A stretch of 64,000 bases of DNA, from NCBI RefSeq assembly GCF_000012485.1, contig NC_007512.1:2072501-2136500 (forward strand), written 5' to 3'. The notes under the pieces were generated by a model. That model made no database searches, was not told the DNA's origin, and saw only the letters and a program-made list of their open reading frames with translations. Below, one piece after another: positions 53,604 to 62,779 of this stretch. The stretch comes from Pelodictyon luteolum DSM 273. GTDB taxonomy: Bacteria > Bacteroidota > Chlorobiia > Chlorobiales > Chlorobiaceae. How positions within the stretch are numbered: the stretch's first letter is position 1; the number at the start of each line of letters is the position of its first letter. A program made the translations under genes and the position numbers.

Positions 53604-55135
53604 AAAGGGACAGAAAAGAGGACAGGAACATCATAGATTTCGATCAGGACATCGATTTTTCCAGAGAGAGCCGCATACCGCCCTACTCCACGGAAATCGA
53701 GCAGGAGGTGCTTGCGTGCCTTCTGCTTGAGGAGGATCCGATAGAGCAGGTCGTGCAGATCTTCGCCGACAGCGGAGCACTGGTGTTCTATGAGCGGCGC
53801 CACCAGATCATCTTCCGGGCAATGATGCAGCTCTACAACAAGCGGCAGGCGATCGACCTCATCACTGTGAGCGAAGAGCTGGTGAAGATGGGCGAGCTCG
53901 ACAACATCGGCGGAAGACACTATCTGGCGGAACTCTCCGGCAAGGTGATCAGCGCTGCCAATGTGGAGTACTATGCGCGCCTGGCAAAGGAGAAGTTCCT
54001 CTACCGGAGGATGATATCGATATCGACGAAGATCTCGGAGAGCTCCTACAGTTCGTCGATGGACATCTTCGATCTTGTGGAGCACGCCTCCCAGCAGTTC
54101 TTCAACATCTCGCAGGCGGGCATCAAGAAAAGGGCCACTCCCATCAAGGAGCTGGTGAAGAACGGCATCCATATGCTCGAAACCCTCCGCGCCTCCCAGT
54201 CATCGGTGACCGGTGTTGGATCGGGGTTCTCGGAGCTCGACCAGATGACGGCCGGGTTCCAGCGCTCTGACATGATCATCATCGCTGCGCGTCCTTCGGC
54301 CGGCAAAACCGCATTTTCGCTGGCGCTCGCCCGCAACGCGGCCGTCGATTTCCAGACACCGGTGCTCTTCTTCTCCCTTGAAATGGCCGAAGTGCAGCTG
54401 GCCGTCAGGCTCATGTGCGCCGAGGCCATGGTGGAGTCGCAGCTGGTGAGGACCGGCAGGATTTCAAACGAGATGATGGGACGCATCATCAACAATATGG
54501 ACAAGCTGAACGAGGCAAAGCTCTTCATCGACGACACGCCGGGCATCTCCATCATGGAGCTGACCGCCAAGACCCGGCGCATGAAGCAGGAGCATGACAT
54601 CGGCATGGTGGTCGTCGACTACCTCCAGCTGGTAAGTCCCGTGCGTGACGGCAAGAGCAACCGCGAGCAGGAGATCGCCCAGATATCGAGGTCACTGAAA
54701 GCGCTGGCAAAAGAGCTCAACATCCCGGTCATCGCCCTCGCCCAGCTCAACCGCTCCGTCGAGCAGCGCACCGGCGACCGCCGCCCGCAGCTTTCCGACC
54801 TTCGTGAATCGGGCTCCATCGAGCAGGATGCCGACGTGGTGATGTTCCTCTCACGCCCCGAGATGTACGGCAAACAGACCTTCGAAGACGGCTCCTCCAC
54901 CAAAGACGTGGTGGAGATCGTCATCGGCAAACAGCGAAACGGTCCGATCGGCGACATCCGCCTGCTGTTCCTGAAGAACCACGGACGGTTCCAGTCGATG
55001 GCCAACGCCTACATCACCGCAGCAGCTGAATCCGAAGTCGATTACGGCAACACCGACCACTACCGGGCGCCCGAAGCGGACCAGCCGCCGGACAGAGAGG
55101 GGGCCTATATCAATCATGACGAAGCACCGTTTTAA
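53600..55135 (+). CDS. dnaB: Replicative DNA helicase DnaB
   Basis: 511 residues. N-terminal DnaB domain from about residue 28 (PPYSTEIEQEVLACLLLEED), RecA-like C-terminal domain with Walker A AARPSAGKTAFSLALARN (Lys236), FFSLEMAEVQLAVRLM, Walker B VVVDYLQLVSP, LAQLNRSVEQR, LSDLRESGSIEQDADVVMFL (arginine-finger region). No intein. Acidic tail ADQPPDREGAYINHDEAPF. Unwinds DNA at the fork as a hexamer. Confidence 0.98.
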   Translation: MKRDRKEDRNIIDFDQDIDFSRESRIPPYSTEIEQEVLACLLLEEDPIEQVVQIFADSGALVFYERRHQIIFRAMMQLYNKRQAIDLITVSEELVKMGELDNIGGRHYLAELSGKVISAANVEYYARLAKEKFLYRRMISISTKISESSYSSSMDIFDLVEHASQQFFNISQAGIKKRATPIKELVKNGIHMLETLRASQSSVTGVGSGFSELDQMTAGFQRSDMIIIAARPSAGKTAFSLALARNAAVDFQTPVLFFSLEMAEVQLAVRLMCAEAMVESQLVRTGRISNEMMGRIINNMDKLNEAKLFIDDTPGISIMELTAKTRRMKQEHDIGMVVVDYLQLVSPVRDGKSNREQEIAQISRSLKALAKELNIPVIALAQLNRSVEQRTGDRRPQLSDLRESGSIEQDADVVMFLSRPEMYGKQTFEDGSSTKDVVEIVIGKQRNGPIGDIRLLFLKNHGRFQSMANAYITAAAESEVDYGNTDHYRAPEADQPPDREGAYINHDEAPF

Positions 55136-55147
55136 CCTGATTACCTC

Positions 55148-56953
55148 ATGCCCGCACACACACCGAACGAGGAGCCTCCCGCCACCCGGAAAGGAGCGGA
55201 AGATGCAGTACCAGGCGCCCGAAAAAGCCGGCGGCGCAAGGAGGAGCGCTACACGGGCATCGCCGCATCCCGCGGCATCGCAATCGGGGAGTGCTATGCG
55301 TTCGTAAAAGAGACGGAGATTCCGCTTCCCCTGAAGCTGGAACCCGAAAAGACCGAAGCGGAGGTCGAGCGGTTCCTCACTGCGCTCGGCCGCTCGGAGA
55401 AGGAGCTCCGTAAAATAGAGCGCGTCACCATCAAGAAGCTCGGAAAAAGCTACTCGAACCTCTTTCAGGCGCAAATCATGGTGCTGCACGATCCCGTGCT
55501 CACCGAATCGGTCACCCGGCGCATCCGCTCTGAGATGCGGCCTGCGAACCTCGTCATCGAGGAGGAGTTCTCGAAGTACCTTGAGCTGTTCCGCAAGTCG
55601 GACGACGAACTGTTCCAGGAGCGCGCCGACGACATGCAGGACATCAAGGACCGCATCATCCGCAATCTCCATGTCCGTAAACTGCACTCATGGATCCCTG
55701 AAGGGGTGATTGTAGCCTCCGACCACCTCTCACCGGCCGACATCGTGCTGCTCAGCCGCAGCAACATCAAGGGGTTCGTCACTGACACGGGAGGAAAGAC
55801 CTCGCATATCTCCCTCATCTGCAAGTCACTGAAGATTCCGATGGTCGTCGGGCTCGGCAAACTGTCGCAGAAGGTGGTTGCAGGACGGCAGATGATCATC
55901 GACGGAAGCACCGGCACGGTGCTTGTCGACCCTTCGGAAGAGAGCATTGCGGAATACACCGCCCGCCAGAAGGCCGAGCAGAAAAGCGAAGAGGATGAGT
56001 CGGAAGCGGCCGTCTATCCCGCAATGACGAAGTGCGGCGTACGGATCTGCTTCTACGCGAACATCGACTTCAAGGAGGAACTCGACGCCATCTGCGCTGC
56101 CGGCGCCGAAGGCGTGGGGCTGTTCCGGAGCGAGAACCTGTTCACCGACGCATCCAAAGTACCCTCAGAGTCCCTCCAGGAACGCTACTACTTCCAGATG
56201 GCCGACGCCATCGCCCCCCTGCCGCTCGATATCCGTCTTTTTGACATCGGAGGGGACAAGCTGATGTACTCGCCAGTCAAGGAACCCAACCCCAACCTCG
56301 GCTGGCGGGGCGTGCGCATCCTGCTCGACCTGCCTGAAATCATCGAAGCACAGATCACGGCCATACTGAAAGCCAACCTCCACGGCAACATCGACATCCT
56401 CGTACCGATGATCATGTCGCTTGACGAGATTGCGGCGGTACGCGCCATTCTGGACAGGCTCTACCTGGAGATTTCACAGAAAAGCGGACTGCAGATCGAA
56501 AAACCCGGCTTCGGCGCCATGATTGAAGTGCCGGCAGCCGTGGAGCTGATCGAGGAGATCACCCGGGTGGTCGACTTCATCAGCATCGGCACCAACGATC
56601 TCACCCAGTACACCCTTGCCGTCGACCGCAACAACGTCATCGTACAGGACCTGTTCGAGAAGTTCCACCCCGCACTCATCCGCCAGCTGTACCGCATTAT
56701 TTCAACGGCACAGAAAAACCGCTGCAAGGCGATCATATGCGGCGACATGGGTTCCGACCCGCTCGCCCTTCCATTCCTCCTCGGATGCGGCCTCCGCCAC
56801 TTCAGCGTGGTCAGCTCCGACATCGCAAAACTCAAGTCGCTCGTCGGCCGCTACACGCTCGAAGAAACCGAAGGGCTCGCCCGTGAGTGCCTGATGCTCA
56901 CCACCGCAGAAGCCATCAAGGACCGCCTTGAACGGTGCCGCAGCATGCACTGA
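55148..56953 (+). CDS. ptsI: Phosphoenolpyruvate-protein phosphotransferase (PTS enzyme I)
   Basis: 601 residues, 12 bp after dnaB. Leading basic extension of ~35 residues (RKSRRRKEERY) before the family start TGIAASRGIAIGE. Active His220 in TDTGGKTSHISLICKS, PEP-binding VGLFRSENLFTD, DIGGDKLMYSPVKEPNPNLG, WRGVRILLD, IGTNDLTQYTLAVDR, ICGDMGSDP. No HPr, IIA or sugar permease nearby, so it probably feeds a regulatory phosphorelay rather than sugar uptake. Confidence 0.96.
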   Translation: MPAHTPNEEPPATRKGAEDAVPGARKSRRRKEERYTGIAASRGIAIGECYAFVKETEIPLPLKLEPEKTEAEVERFLTALGRSEKELRKIERVTIKKLGKSYSNLFQAQIMVLHDPVLTESVTRRIRSEMRPANLVIEEEFSKYLELFRKSDDELFQERADDMQDIKDRIIRNLHVRKLHSWIPEGVIVASDHLSPADIVLLSRSNIKGFVTDTGGKTSHISLICKSLKIPMVVGLGKLSQKVVAGRQMIIDGSTGTVLVDPSEESIAEYTARQKAEQKSEEDESEAAVYPAMTKCGVRICFYANIDFKEELDAICAAGAEGVGLFRSENLFTDASKVPSESLQERYYFQMADAIAPLPLDIRLFDIGGDKLMYSPVKEPNPNLGWRGVRILLDLPEIIEAQITAILKANLHGNIDILVPMIMSLDEIAAVRAILDRLYLEISQKSGLQIEKPGFGAMIEVPAAVELIEEITRVVDFISIGTNDLTQYTLAVDRNNVIVQDLFEKFHPALIRQLYRIISTAQKNRCKAIICGDMGSDPLALPFLLGCGLRHFSVVSSDIAKLKSLVGRYTLEETEGLARECLMLTTAEAIKDRLERCRSMH

Positions 56954-57254
56954 AAACCGCCCTGGATTCCACAGTAAAAACACAGGCCCCCAGCACACCC
57001 CTTGCAGGCAGCGTATGCTCCGCCGACAAGGGGAAGATGGAACGATGCCTGCTCACCCGTGCCCGTTCATTACGAATACAGCCCCCTGCACGTCCTCATA
57101 CCAGAGCCGTATGCGACGTCCCCCCCCCCTTTACCGACGCTCCCGTCCGGCAGAGAGAGAGGAAGAGAGCAAGAGAGAGCCGTAGCACTCCTGGCACCGC
57201 CGTCAGACGGATTTCCCTTTTTTTCCATAATCCAACCAGCAGGATTCGTTGTTT
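56954..57254. other. Gap upstream of hipBA
   Basis: No gene recognised; overlapping frames here lack family features. A run of ten C lies at 57120-57129. Confidence 0.5.
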
Positions 57255-57272
57255 TATCCCGAAAAACGGATA
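57255..57272. promoter_or_regulatory. HipB-type operator O1
   Basis: TATCCCGAAAAACGGATA: a perfect match to the E. coli HipB consensus TATCC-N8-GGATA, 98 bp upstream of hipB. Confidence 0.9.
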
Positions 57273-57281
57273 AATTGATTT

Positions 57282-57299
57282 TATCCCATATAAAGGATA
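57282..57299. promoter_or_regulatory. HipB-type operator O2 and overlapping promoter
   Basis: TATCCCATATAAAGGATA, second perfect TATCC-N8-GGATA, 27 bp from the first. TTGATT at 57275-57280 and GATAAT at 57296-57301 could be -35 and -10 boxes with 15-bp spacing; binding at O2 would cover the promoter. Confidence 0.88.
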
Positions 57300-57369
57300 A
57301 TCGAGTGTTGGCCATTGACAGTGAGACCCTCATAACGAGGGTACCATCAAAATTCGTACAAGACGCCAG

Positions 57370-57612
57370 ATGAACACCATCCGCACCACGAAACAACTTG
57401 CACTGCTGCTGCAGGGATATCGCAAGGAACAGCAGCTGTCACAGGAGCAAGCGGCAGAGAGAGTCGGGATGAGCCAAAAAATGGTATCGGCCTTTGAAAA
57501 CCACCCGGAACGCTGCTCCATCGGAAACCTCTTCAAACTGCTTTCCGCCCTCGGCCTTGAACTCTCGCTCAAAAGAAAAGCAGATGGATCAACAGACAAA
57601 GGCGAGTGGTAA
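57370..57612 (+). CDS. hipB: HipB antitoxin / repressor
   Basis: 80 residues, XRE fold: QLALLLQGYRKEQQLSQEQA, AERVGMSQKMVSAFENHPER, CSIGNLFKLLSALGLELSL. Binds the two TATCC-N8-GGATA operators upstream and inhibits HipA. Its TAA shares one base with the hipA ATG (TAATG at 57610-57614). Confidence 0.93.
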   Translation: MNTIRTTKQLALLLQGYRKEQQLSQEQAAERVGMSQKMVSAFENHPERCSIGNLFKLLSALGLELSLKRKADGSTDKGEW

Positions 57613-58937
57613 TGGGCAGAGCATCAAGCACGAAAATGCTCCGGCTCCTGATGAATGGAGAGGATGTCGGAAACTGGACTGTCCGCCCAAACGGTATGCA
57701 TGAGTTCGGCTATACCGCCTCGTGGCTTACCCTGCCGCATGCCCGGCCGATCTCTCTTTCCATGCCGTTACGAACTGAACCTTACCGTGGTGAAGCGGTC
57801 TACGCCTACTTCGACAACCTGCTGCCGAACAATGACCAGATCAGGCGAAGAATCCAGAACCGCTTTGCCGCCGGAGGCATCGATCCGTTTTCGCTCCTGC
57901 AGGAAACCGGACGCGATTGTGTTGGTGCCATCCAGCTTCTCGCCCCAAACGATACAGGAGAAGATATCCGAACCATCCGGGCAACGGCTCTTGACCCGGC
58001 AGGAATCGCATCCCTCTGCAATAATACAACCCGGGACGCCGCCTTCGGCAAAAGAGAACAGGCGGGTGACGAATTCAGGATTTCTCTTTCCGGGGCAAAG
58101 GAAAAAACGGCCCTTCTTTTTCATGAAGGCCGGTGGATGATTCCCCACGGCACCACACCCTCAACCCATATCCTCAAACTGCCACTCGGCACAATCGGCC
58201 AAAACCATATCAACATGGATTTGTCGATCGAAAACGAGTGGCTCTCCCTGAAGATCCTCGAGGCATACGGAATTCCTGTCGCCAAAGCAACCATCGAAAC
58301 CTTCAGCGACGTGAAATCGCTCGTTGTAGAACGCTTCGACAGAAAACCGTCCCGTGAAGGGGACTGGATCATGCGCCTCCCGCAGGAAGACCTATGCCAG
58401 GCCACCGGGACACCGCCTTGGCAGAAATACGAAAGCGATGGTGGTCCGGGCATCGAAGCCATCATGCAGCTCCTCCTCGGCTCAGCGCGTGCAGAGGATG
58501 ACCGGAAGCTGTTCTTCCAGATACAGGTTGCCTTTTTTCTTCTCGCGGCTATCGATGGGCACGCAAAAAACTTCAGCATCTTCCTTGGTCCCACAGGAAC
58601 GTTCCACCTCACGCCCCTCTATGATACCCTCTCGGCTTTTCCTGTCATCGGAAACGGCCGAAATCAGCTTCCTCCCGGAGAAATCACCATGGCCATGGCT
58701 CTTTGGGGTAAAAGCCGTGTGTACCGATGGGCAAACATGACACGGCGCCACTTCATCACCACTGCAAGAAGCTGCGGCCTTACAGGGCGTGCCGCCGAAA
58801 CCATCATCGATGATATGCTGCAGCGAACGCCGCAGGTTCTTATGGATACCGCCCGACAACTCCCGTCCGGGTTCCCGGAAAGCGTAGCCGGAGCAATCTT
58901 TGACGGTGTGGAGCAGTCACAGGAAAGAATTGGATGA
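57612..58937 (+). CDS. hipA: HipA serine/threonine kinase toxin
   Basis: 441 residues from ATG 57612. N-terminal domain with MPLRTEPYRGEAVYAYFDNL, LPNNDQIRRRI; autophosphorylation loop FRISLSGAKEKTALLF (Ser158 by alignment with the E. coli regulatory Ser); catalytic DGHAKNFSIFLGP and metal-binding LTPLYDTLS. All expected active-site residues are present. In E. coli HipA phosphorylates GltX and causes persistence; the target here is inferred. One-base overlap with hipB. Confidence 0.93.
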   Translation: MGRASSTKMLRLLMNGEDVGNWTVRPNGMHEFGYTASWLTLPHARPISLSMPLRTEPYRGEAVYAYFDNLLPNNDQIRRRIQNRFAAGGIDPFSLLQETGRDCVGAIQLLAPNDTGEDIRTIRATALDPAGIASLCNNTTRDAAFGKREQAGDEFRISLSGAKEKTALLFHEGRWMIPHGTTPSTHILKLPLGTIGQNHINMDLSIENEWLSLKILEAYGIPVAKATIETFSDVKSLVVERFDRKPSREGDWIMRLPQEDLCQATGTPPWQKYESDGGPGIEAIMQLLLGSARAEDDRKLFFQIQVAFFLLAAIDGHAKNFSIFLGPTGTFHLTPLYDTLSAFPVIGNGRNQLPPGEITMAMALWGKSRVYRWANMTRRHFITTARSCGLTGRAAETIIDDMLQRTPQVLMDTARQLPSGFPESVAGAIFDGVEQSQERIG

Positions 58938-58997
58938 AAGAGACCCTGTGCCCTGAAATGAGACCGTACGGCAGTCTTTTCCGCCAATACATGCTAC

Positions 58998-59597
58998 TTG
59001 AGAAAGGAGGCCCTCGCTGACATCCCTCTACTCTCATCTCCTGGGGAACTGTTCGAGGCCGAGCTGCCCCGCTTCAGCCGGGTTGGAGAGGAGTGCCGGC
59101 CGCTGACAGGGTTGTTTCATAGCTACCTGCTTCGTGGCAGCTTTCCCCAGACCGCACTACTGGAAAGCACCCCTATGGCACAGAAACTTCTTCGTGAAGA
59201 CATTGTCGACAAAGTCCTCAAGCGCGACATCTGCTCCATGTTCGGCGTAAGGAGACTCAAGGAGCTTGAGCAGACATTTCTGTATTTCTGCCAGCATGAC
59301 GGGGGGATGCTTGACATCCCCACACGCTGCAACAATCTTGATGTCAATAAAAAGACTGTACTCAACTTCATGATGCTGCTTGAATCAGCTCACCTGATAT
59401 AGAGGCTGAAGCCGCCTGGTTACGGCAAGGAAATACTGAGGGGCCGAGAGAGAAAGGCCTGCTGGAAGACTCCACAGCGCTTGGCCGGGTTGTTGAAACA
59501 GCATTTTTCAAACACGTCTTCGAATGCCACCACAAAGAGAGCGGCGCATTTTCGTACGGGAGAGACCCTTCCACCCAGCATGAGATTGATTCCATAT
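58998..59597 (+). pseudogene. AAA_14/DUF4143 ATPase, decayed fragment A
   Basis: Middle of a DUF4143 ATPase: LLREDIVDKVLKRDICSMFG, VRRLKELEQTFLYFCQHDGG, LDVNKKTVLNFMMLLESAHL, then a TAG (59400-59402) where the family has Tyr (HLIYRL). In the same frame RLKPPGYGKEILRGR follows, then a jump to the C-terminal part ETAFFKHVFECHHKESGAFS ending near 59597. Walker motifs are missing. Confidence 0.8.
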
Positions 59598-59791
59598 TGT
59601 TTTTCTCTCTGATCTCACTGAGAATGTATCAATCGATTATTATCGAAGACTTTCGCCGGGGGCGTACTTTTTACCGGCTTTTTGTCGGGACCCCTTTTCT
59701 GTCTTTTCGATACGGAATTTTGTTGCATGTAGCGATGTTTTAGTATATGTTACATGTTACAGGATCAAACAATAACTCAAGGATGGATACT
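59598..59791. other. Gap upstream of mazEF
   Basis: No gene. The MazE start at 59792 has AAGGATGG just upstream; no clear promoter. Confidence 0.3.
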
Positions 59792-60004
59792 ATGGCGGGG
59801 GTAGCCGAAAGAGTTCAAAAGTACAGGGCGGGCTTACGCAAGGCCGGGATGCGCCCGTTGCAAATATGGGTTCCCGATACCCGGCGGGCAGGGTTCGCGG
59901 CGGAGTGCAGGCGGCAATCGGCCCTTTTGAAAAAAGATCATCAGGAAAAGGAAGTCCTGCAGTTTCTGGAAAAGGCCGCAGACCGTGAAGGGTGGACGGC
60001 ATGA
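59792..60004 (+). CDS. MazE-like antitoxin (DUF3018)
   Basis: 70 residues from ATG 59792 (MAGVAERVQKYRAGL); AAGGA lies 9 bp upstream, while the ATG at 59783 has its ribosome site too close. The sequence RKAGMRPLQIWVPDTRRAGF, AAECRRQSALL is the DUF3018 signature. Counters MazF; its stop overlaps the toxin ATG (ATGA). Confidence 0.88.
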   Translation: MAGVAERVQKYRAGLRKAGMRPLQIWVPDTRRAGFAAECRRQSALLKKDHQEKEVLQFLEKAADREGWTA

Positions 60005-60324
60005 AGCGGGGCGAGCTCGTCTCCATTGCATTATCAGGCGACTACGGCAAGCCACGCCCTGCCCTCGTCGTTCAGTCTGATTTCTTTTCTGAACATCCTT
60101 CTGTGACGGTGCTGCCCGTGACCAGCGAACTTCGTTCAGCGCCGTTGTTTCGCATTGAGATTCCTCCGACGGCAGACAACAACCTGAAAAAGCTTTCCCA
60201 AGTGATGGTGGATAAAATCCAGACCGTCCCTTCTGAAAAGGTGGGGCCTGTTTTTGGACGGCTCGATGATACAAGCTTACTCGCCATTAACCGGGCATTG
60301 GCTTTGTGGCTGGGGTTTGCGTAG
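60001..60324 (+). CDS. MazF/PemK-like mRNA interferase
   Basis: 107 residues from ATG 60001. MKRGELVSIALSGDYGKPRP, ALVVQSD, TVLPVTSELRSAPLFRIEIP, LKKLSQVMVDKIQTVPSEKV, VFGRLDDTSLLAINRAL: the complete MazF fold with the substrate-binding Q and the D-K-I motif. Would cut mRNA at specific sequences. Confidence 0.92.
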   Translation: MKRGELVSIALSGDYGKPRPALVVQSDFFSEHPSVTVLPVTSELRSAPLFRIEIPPTADNNLKKLSQVMVDKIQTVPSEKVGPVFGRLDDTSLLAINRALALWLGFA

Positions 60325-60943
60325 GCTTGCCCCACCAATCATTCACGACCGCGTTGATTACGCAGCCTTTTGTTAAGCCCGTCCCAACCATCGATTACAT
60401 CCGTTCTCCAAGGCCGAAGGATCGCCAAGGATGTAGGTTTCGCCAAACCTCGAACACATTGCAGCCCTTCGATGGAAAGTGTTCTCGAGTTGACCCGAAA
60501 GGCGCTTCACCATTCTTCTGCATGTGGTATTAATCCTAGCCTTGCCGTTTTCCTCAACCAGAACGCAGCGCCTTGCATGGTACTGAGTAAATCTACTCAG
60601 TACCATGCAGGGCAGCTCTGTTTGGTGCAAGCGTGACAATGCGTGAGCTTCACTCCAACTGCATTCGTAGGGCGGTCCGGCCGCCATGGGCTGCCGGATG
60701 CGGTATCCCATCAGCCTGATAGCCATTTCGGCGATTCTGCCCCATACGAGCCAGCTGCGGGAGGTTCAGCTCGATGGAGTCGTAGATGTGGATGATTCCT
60801 TTGTTGGGGTGGGGGGAGATGGCCGTGGAGCGTGATGAGGTTGGGGTTACTGGTTTGATGAGATTCTGCAGGCGCTGGAGATGGGCGGTGTGATGCATTT
60901 TCCTGTAAGCCCTGATTTCAATTCGGCTGCAGGGCTTTTGCCG
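60325..60943. other. Gene-poor region with a DUF4143 end fragment
   Basis: No intact gene. On the minus strand, just beyond repeat R1, AAELKSGLTGKC (about 60900-60940) echoes the AEIKSGMT of the intact ATPase and may be its remnant. A strong hairpin lies at 60574-60609. Confidence 0.4.
60574..60609. other. Perfect 16-bp inverted repeat with 4-nt loop
   Basis: TGCATGGTACTGAGTA, loop AATC, TACTCAGTACCATGCA in part (arms 60574-60589 and 60594-60609). No T-run on either side, so not a classical terminator. Confidence 0.85.
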
Positions 60944-61099
60944 GTTATGCAATTTTCAAGTTCAACTTGAATATTACATACTTCAGAACAAGTACCGAAC
61001 AGAAACCCGTAGGATGCATCATAACAACCGACGCGGCTTCCAGTCCCTGTCTTCATCCTTCAGGGAGCCATTCTTTCTACCATGCAGGCGGGGACAGCA
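60944..61099. repeat. Direct repeat R1 (~155 bp)
   Basis: Nearly identical to R2 (62534-62689). Both begin GTTATGCAATTTTCAAGTTC and contain the palindrome TTCAAGTTCAACTTGAA (60955-60971). R2 is the upstream region of the intact DUF4143 ATPase, so R1 is probably the promoter of a lost copy. Confidence 0.92.
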
Positions 61100-61385
61100 A
61101 AAACACGTCTTCGAATGCCACCACAAAGAGAGCGTCGCATTTTCGTACTGGAGAGACCCTTCCACCCAGCATGAGATTGATGTCATCGCCGACACAGGCG
61201 AACGACCCGTGCCGTTCGAGGTCAAGTTCATGGACGGTGCTAAAGAGACCGGGAACCTGAAAAAACTGAAAGCATTCTGCAGGACCCGCTCCGTCGAGGG
61301 CGGGTGTGTAATCACCCGTGATGCCGCTAAGGGCTCCCGGGTGTCGCTGCCCCCCTCCCCCCTCATCCATGCTCATCGACGAGCC
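61098..61385 (+). pseudogene. DUF4143 ATPase C-terminal remnant (fragment B)
   Basis: Frame reads KHVFECHHKESVAFSYWRDP, QHEIDVIADTGERPVPFEVK, GNLKKLKAFCRTRSVEGG, VITRDAA: the nuclease-like C-terminal domain of DUF4143 proteins. The first part is a near-copy of 59510-59590 in fragment A. No N-terminal part; convergent with the intact gene that follows. Confidence 0.75.
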
Positions 61386-62532
61386 TTGAGGCGCTTTGGT
61401 AGCCGATCACATCGACATCACTCCGCCGTTGGTGTTCCGTGCCGCCATAGATCAGGCTTAACGTCTGAACGCGTTCACCGAGCGTGTTATGGACAGCGTG
61501 CAACGAGGTAAAAGCCTCCTTCGCAACAGTCATTCCTGATTTAATTTCGGCAAGACCGATCTTCTCCCCATCTTCAAAGAGCAGGTCGACCTCCCTGCCG
61601 TTGCTGTCCCGGTAAAAAAAGAGACGGGAGTGCCGCCCCAGATTTTTCTGCCTCTTCACGACCTCCAGGACAACCAGATTCTCGAACAGGTTCCCTCGAA
61701 GGGGGTGTGAAGCCAGATGCGTTTCATCACGGATGCCGATAAGCCAGGCGGCCAGACCCACATCACAAAAGTAGAGCTTGGGTGATTTGGTCAGGCGCTT
61801 GCCAATGTTGGCGAACCATGGAGGGAGAAGGAAAACGATAAAAGATGCCTCAAGAACGCTCATCCATGCCCTTGCCGTCTGGCTCGAAATGCCCGAGTCG
61901 GCCGCCAGACTGTGCAGGTTCAGAAGCTGACCGGTCCTGCCGGCGGCAAGACGCACAAAGGTTTCGAATGCGCTGAGATTGCGGAGCTGCATCAGTTCGC
62001 GAAGATCCCTTTCAATGTATGTTGCAAAATAGTCTCCGAGCAGGACCGTCGGATCAAGCCTGTCGGCATGGATGCGCGGGTATCCTCCGGCATAAAGCAT
62101 TCGGTTGATGGAGGTGTCGGCGCCAGCGCCCTGCAGCTCCGCAATGGAGAGGGGGAGAAGTTCGAGCAGAGCCGTACGACCTGCCAGAGATTGGCTGACG
62201 CTACGACTAAGCTCGAAGTGATGGCTGCCAGTAAGGATGAACTCGCCTTTGCGGTTATGCAGGTCAACCCGGACCTGAAGCCAGGAAAGCAGTTCGGGCA
62301 CTCTCTGAATCTCATCAAGAACGGCTCCCTCGGGAAACTGCTCAAGGTACCCCCGGGGGTCGGACTGTGCGAAGGCCCTCGTATCCGGCCGTTCGAGGTT
62401 GCTGTATGGCTTTTCTGGAAAGCATTGCCTACAGAGAGTTGTTTTTCCAGATTGGCGGGGCCCGGTGAGGGTGACGATCGGGTACTGCCCTGACCTCTCC
62501 TTCATGGTAGGAGCAAGATGTCTTTGGATCAT
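61363..62532 (-). CDS. AAA_14/DUF4143 ATPase, intact
   Basis: 389 residues from ATG 62532 (MIQRHLAPTMKERSG); the frame upstream is only repeat R2. Walker A TLTGPRQSGKTTLCRQ, Walker B AVLDEIQRVPELLSWL, sensor region FILTGSHHFELSRSVSQSL, DUF4143 domain with AAGRTGQLLNLHSLAADSGI, and a PDDEXK-like end with VDLLFEDGEKIGLAEIKSG. Function of the family is unknown; it is often found near toxin-antitoxin loci. Confidence 0.92.
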   Translation of the reverse strand: MIQRHLAPTMKERSGQYPIVTLTGPRQSGKTTLCRQCFPEKPYSNLERPDTRAFAQSDPRGYLEQFPEGAVLDEIQRVPELLSWLQVRVDLHNRKGEFILTGSHHFELSRSVSQSLAGRTALLELLPLSIAELQGAGADTSINRMLYAGGYPRIHADRLDPTVLLGDYFATYIERDLRELMQLRNLSAFETFVRLAAGRTGQLLNLHSLAADSGISSQTARAWMSVLEASFIVFLLPPWFANIGKRLTKSPKLYFCDVGLAAWLIGIRDETHLASHPLRGNLFENLVVLEVVKRQKNLGRHSRLFFYRDSNGREVDLLFEDGEKIGLAEIKSGMTVAKEAFTSLHAVHNTLGERVQTLSLIYGGTEHQRRSDVDVIGYQSASRLVDEHG

Positions 62533-62533
62533 T

Positions 62534-62689
62534 GTTATGCAATTTTCAAGTTCAACTTGAATATTACATACTTCAGAACAAGTACCAAACAGAAACCCGT
62601 AGGATGCATCATAACAACCGACGCGGCTTCCAGCGCCTGTCTTCATCCATCAGGGTGCCATTCTTTCTACAATGCAGGCGGAGACAGCA
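62534..62689. repeat. Direct repeat R2 (~155 bp)
   Basis: Partner of R1, with the palindrome at 62545-62561. Lies directly upstream of the intact DUF4143 gene (minus), so it should hold its promoter. Confidence 0.92.
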
Positions 62690-62779
62690 TAATGACCAGA
62701 TAAGGATAACCATCATTTAGAAAGAACACATATACAGCAATAAACAGTTATCCTCAAAGAAGGAGGATTCTACCCTGTG

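Noticed and set aside
57120-57129. C10 run as a phase-variation switch for hipBA
   Set aside because: It lies more than 100 bp upstream of the operators and promoter and in no recognisable gene.
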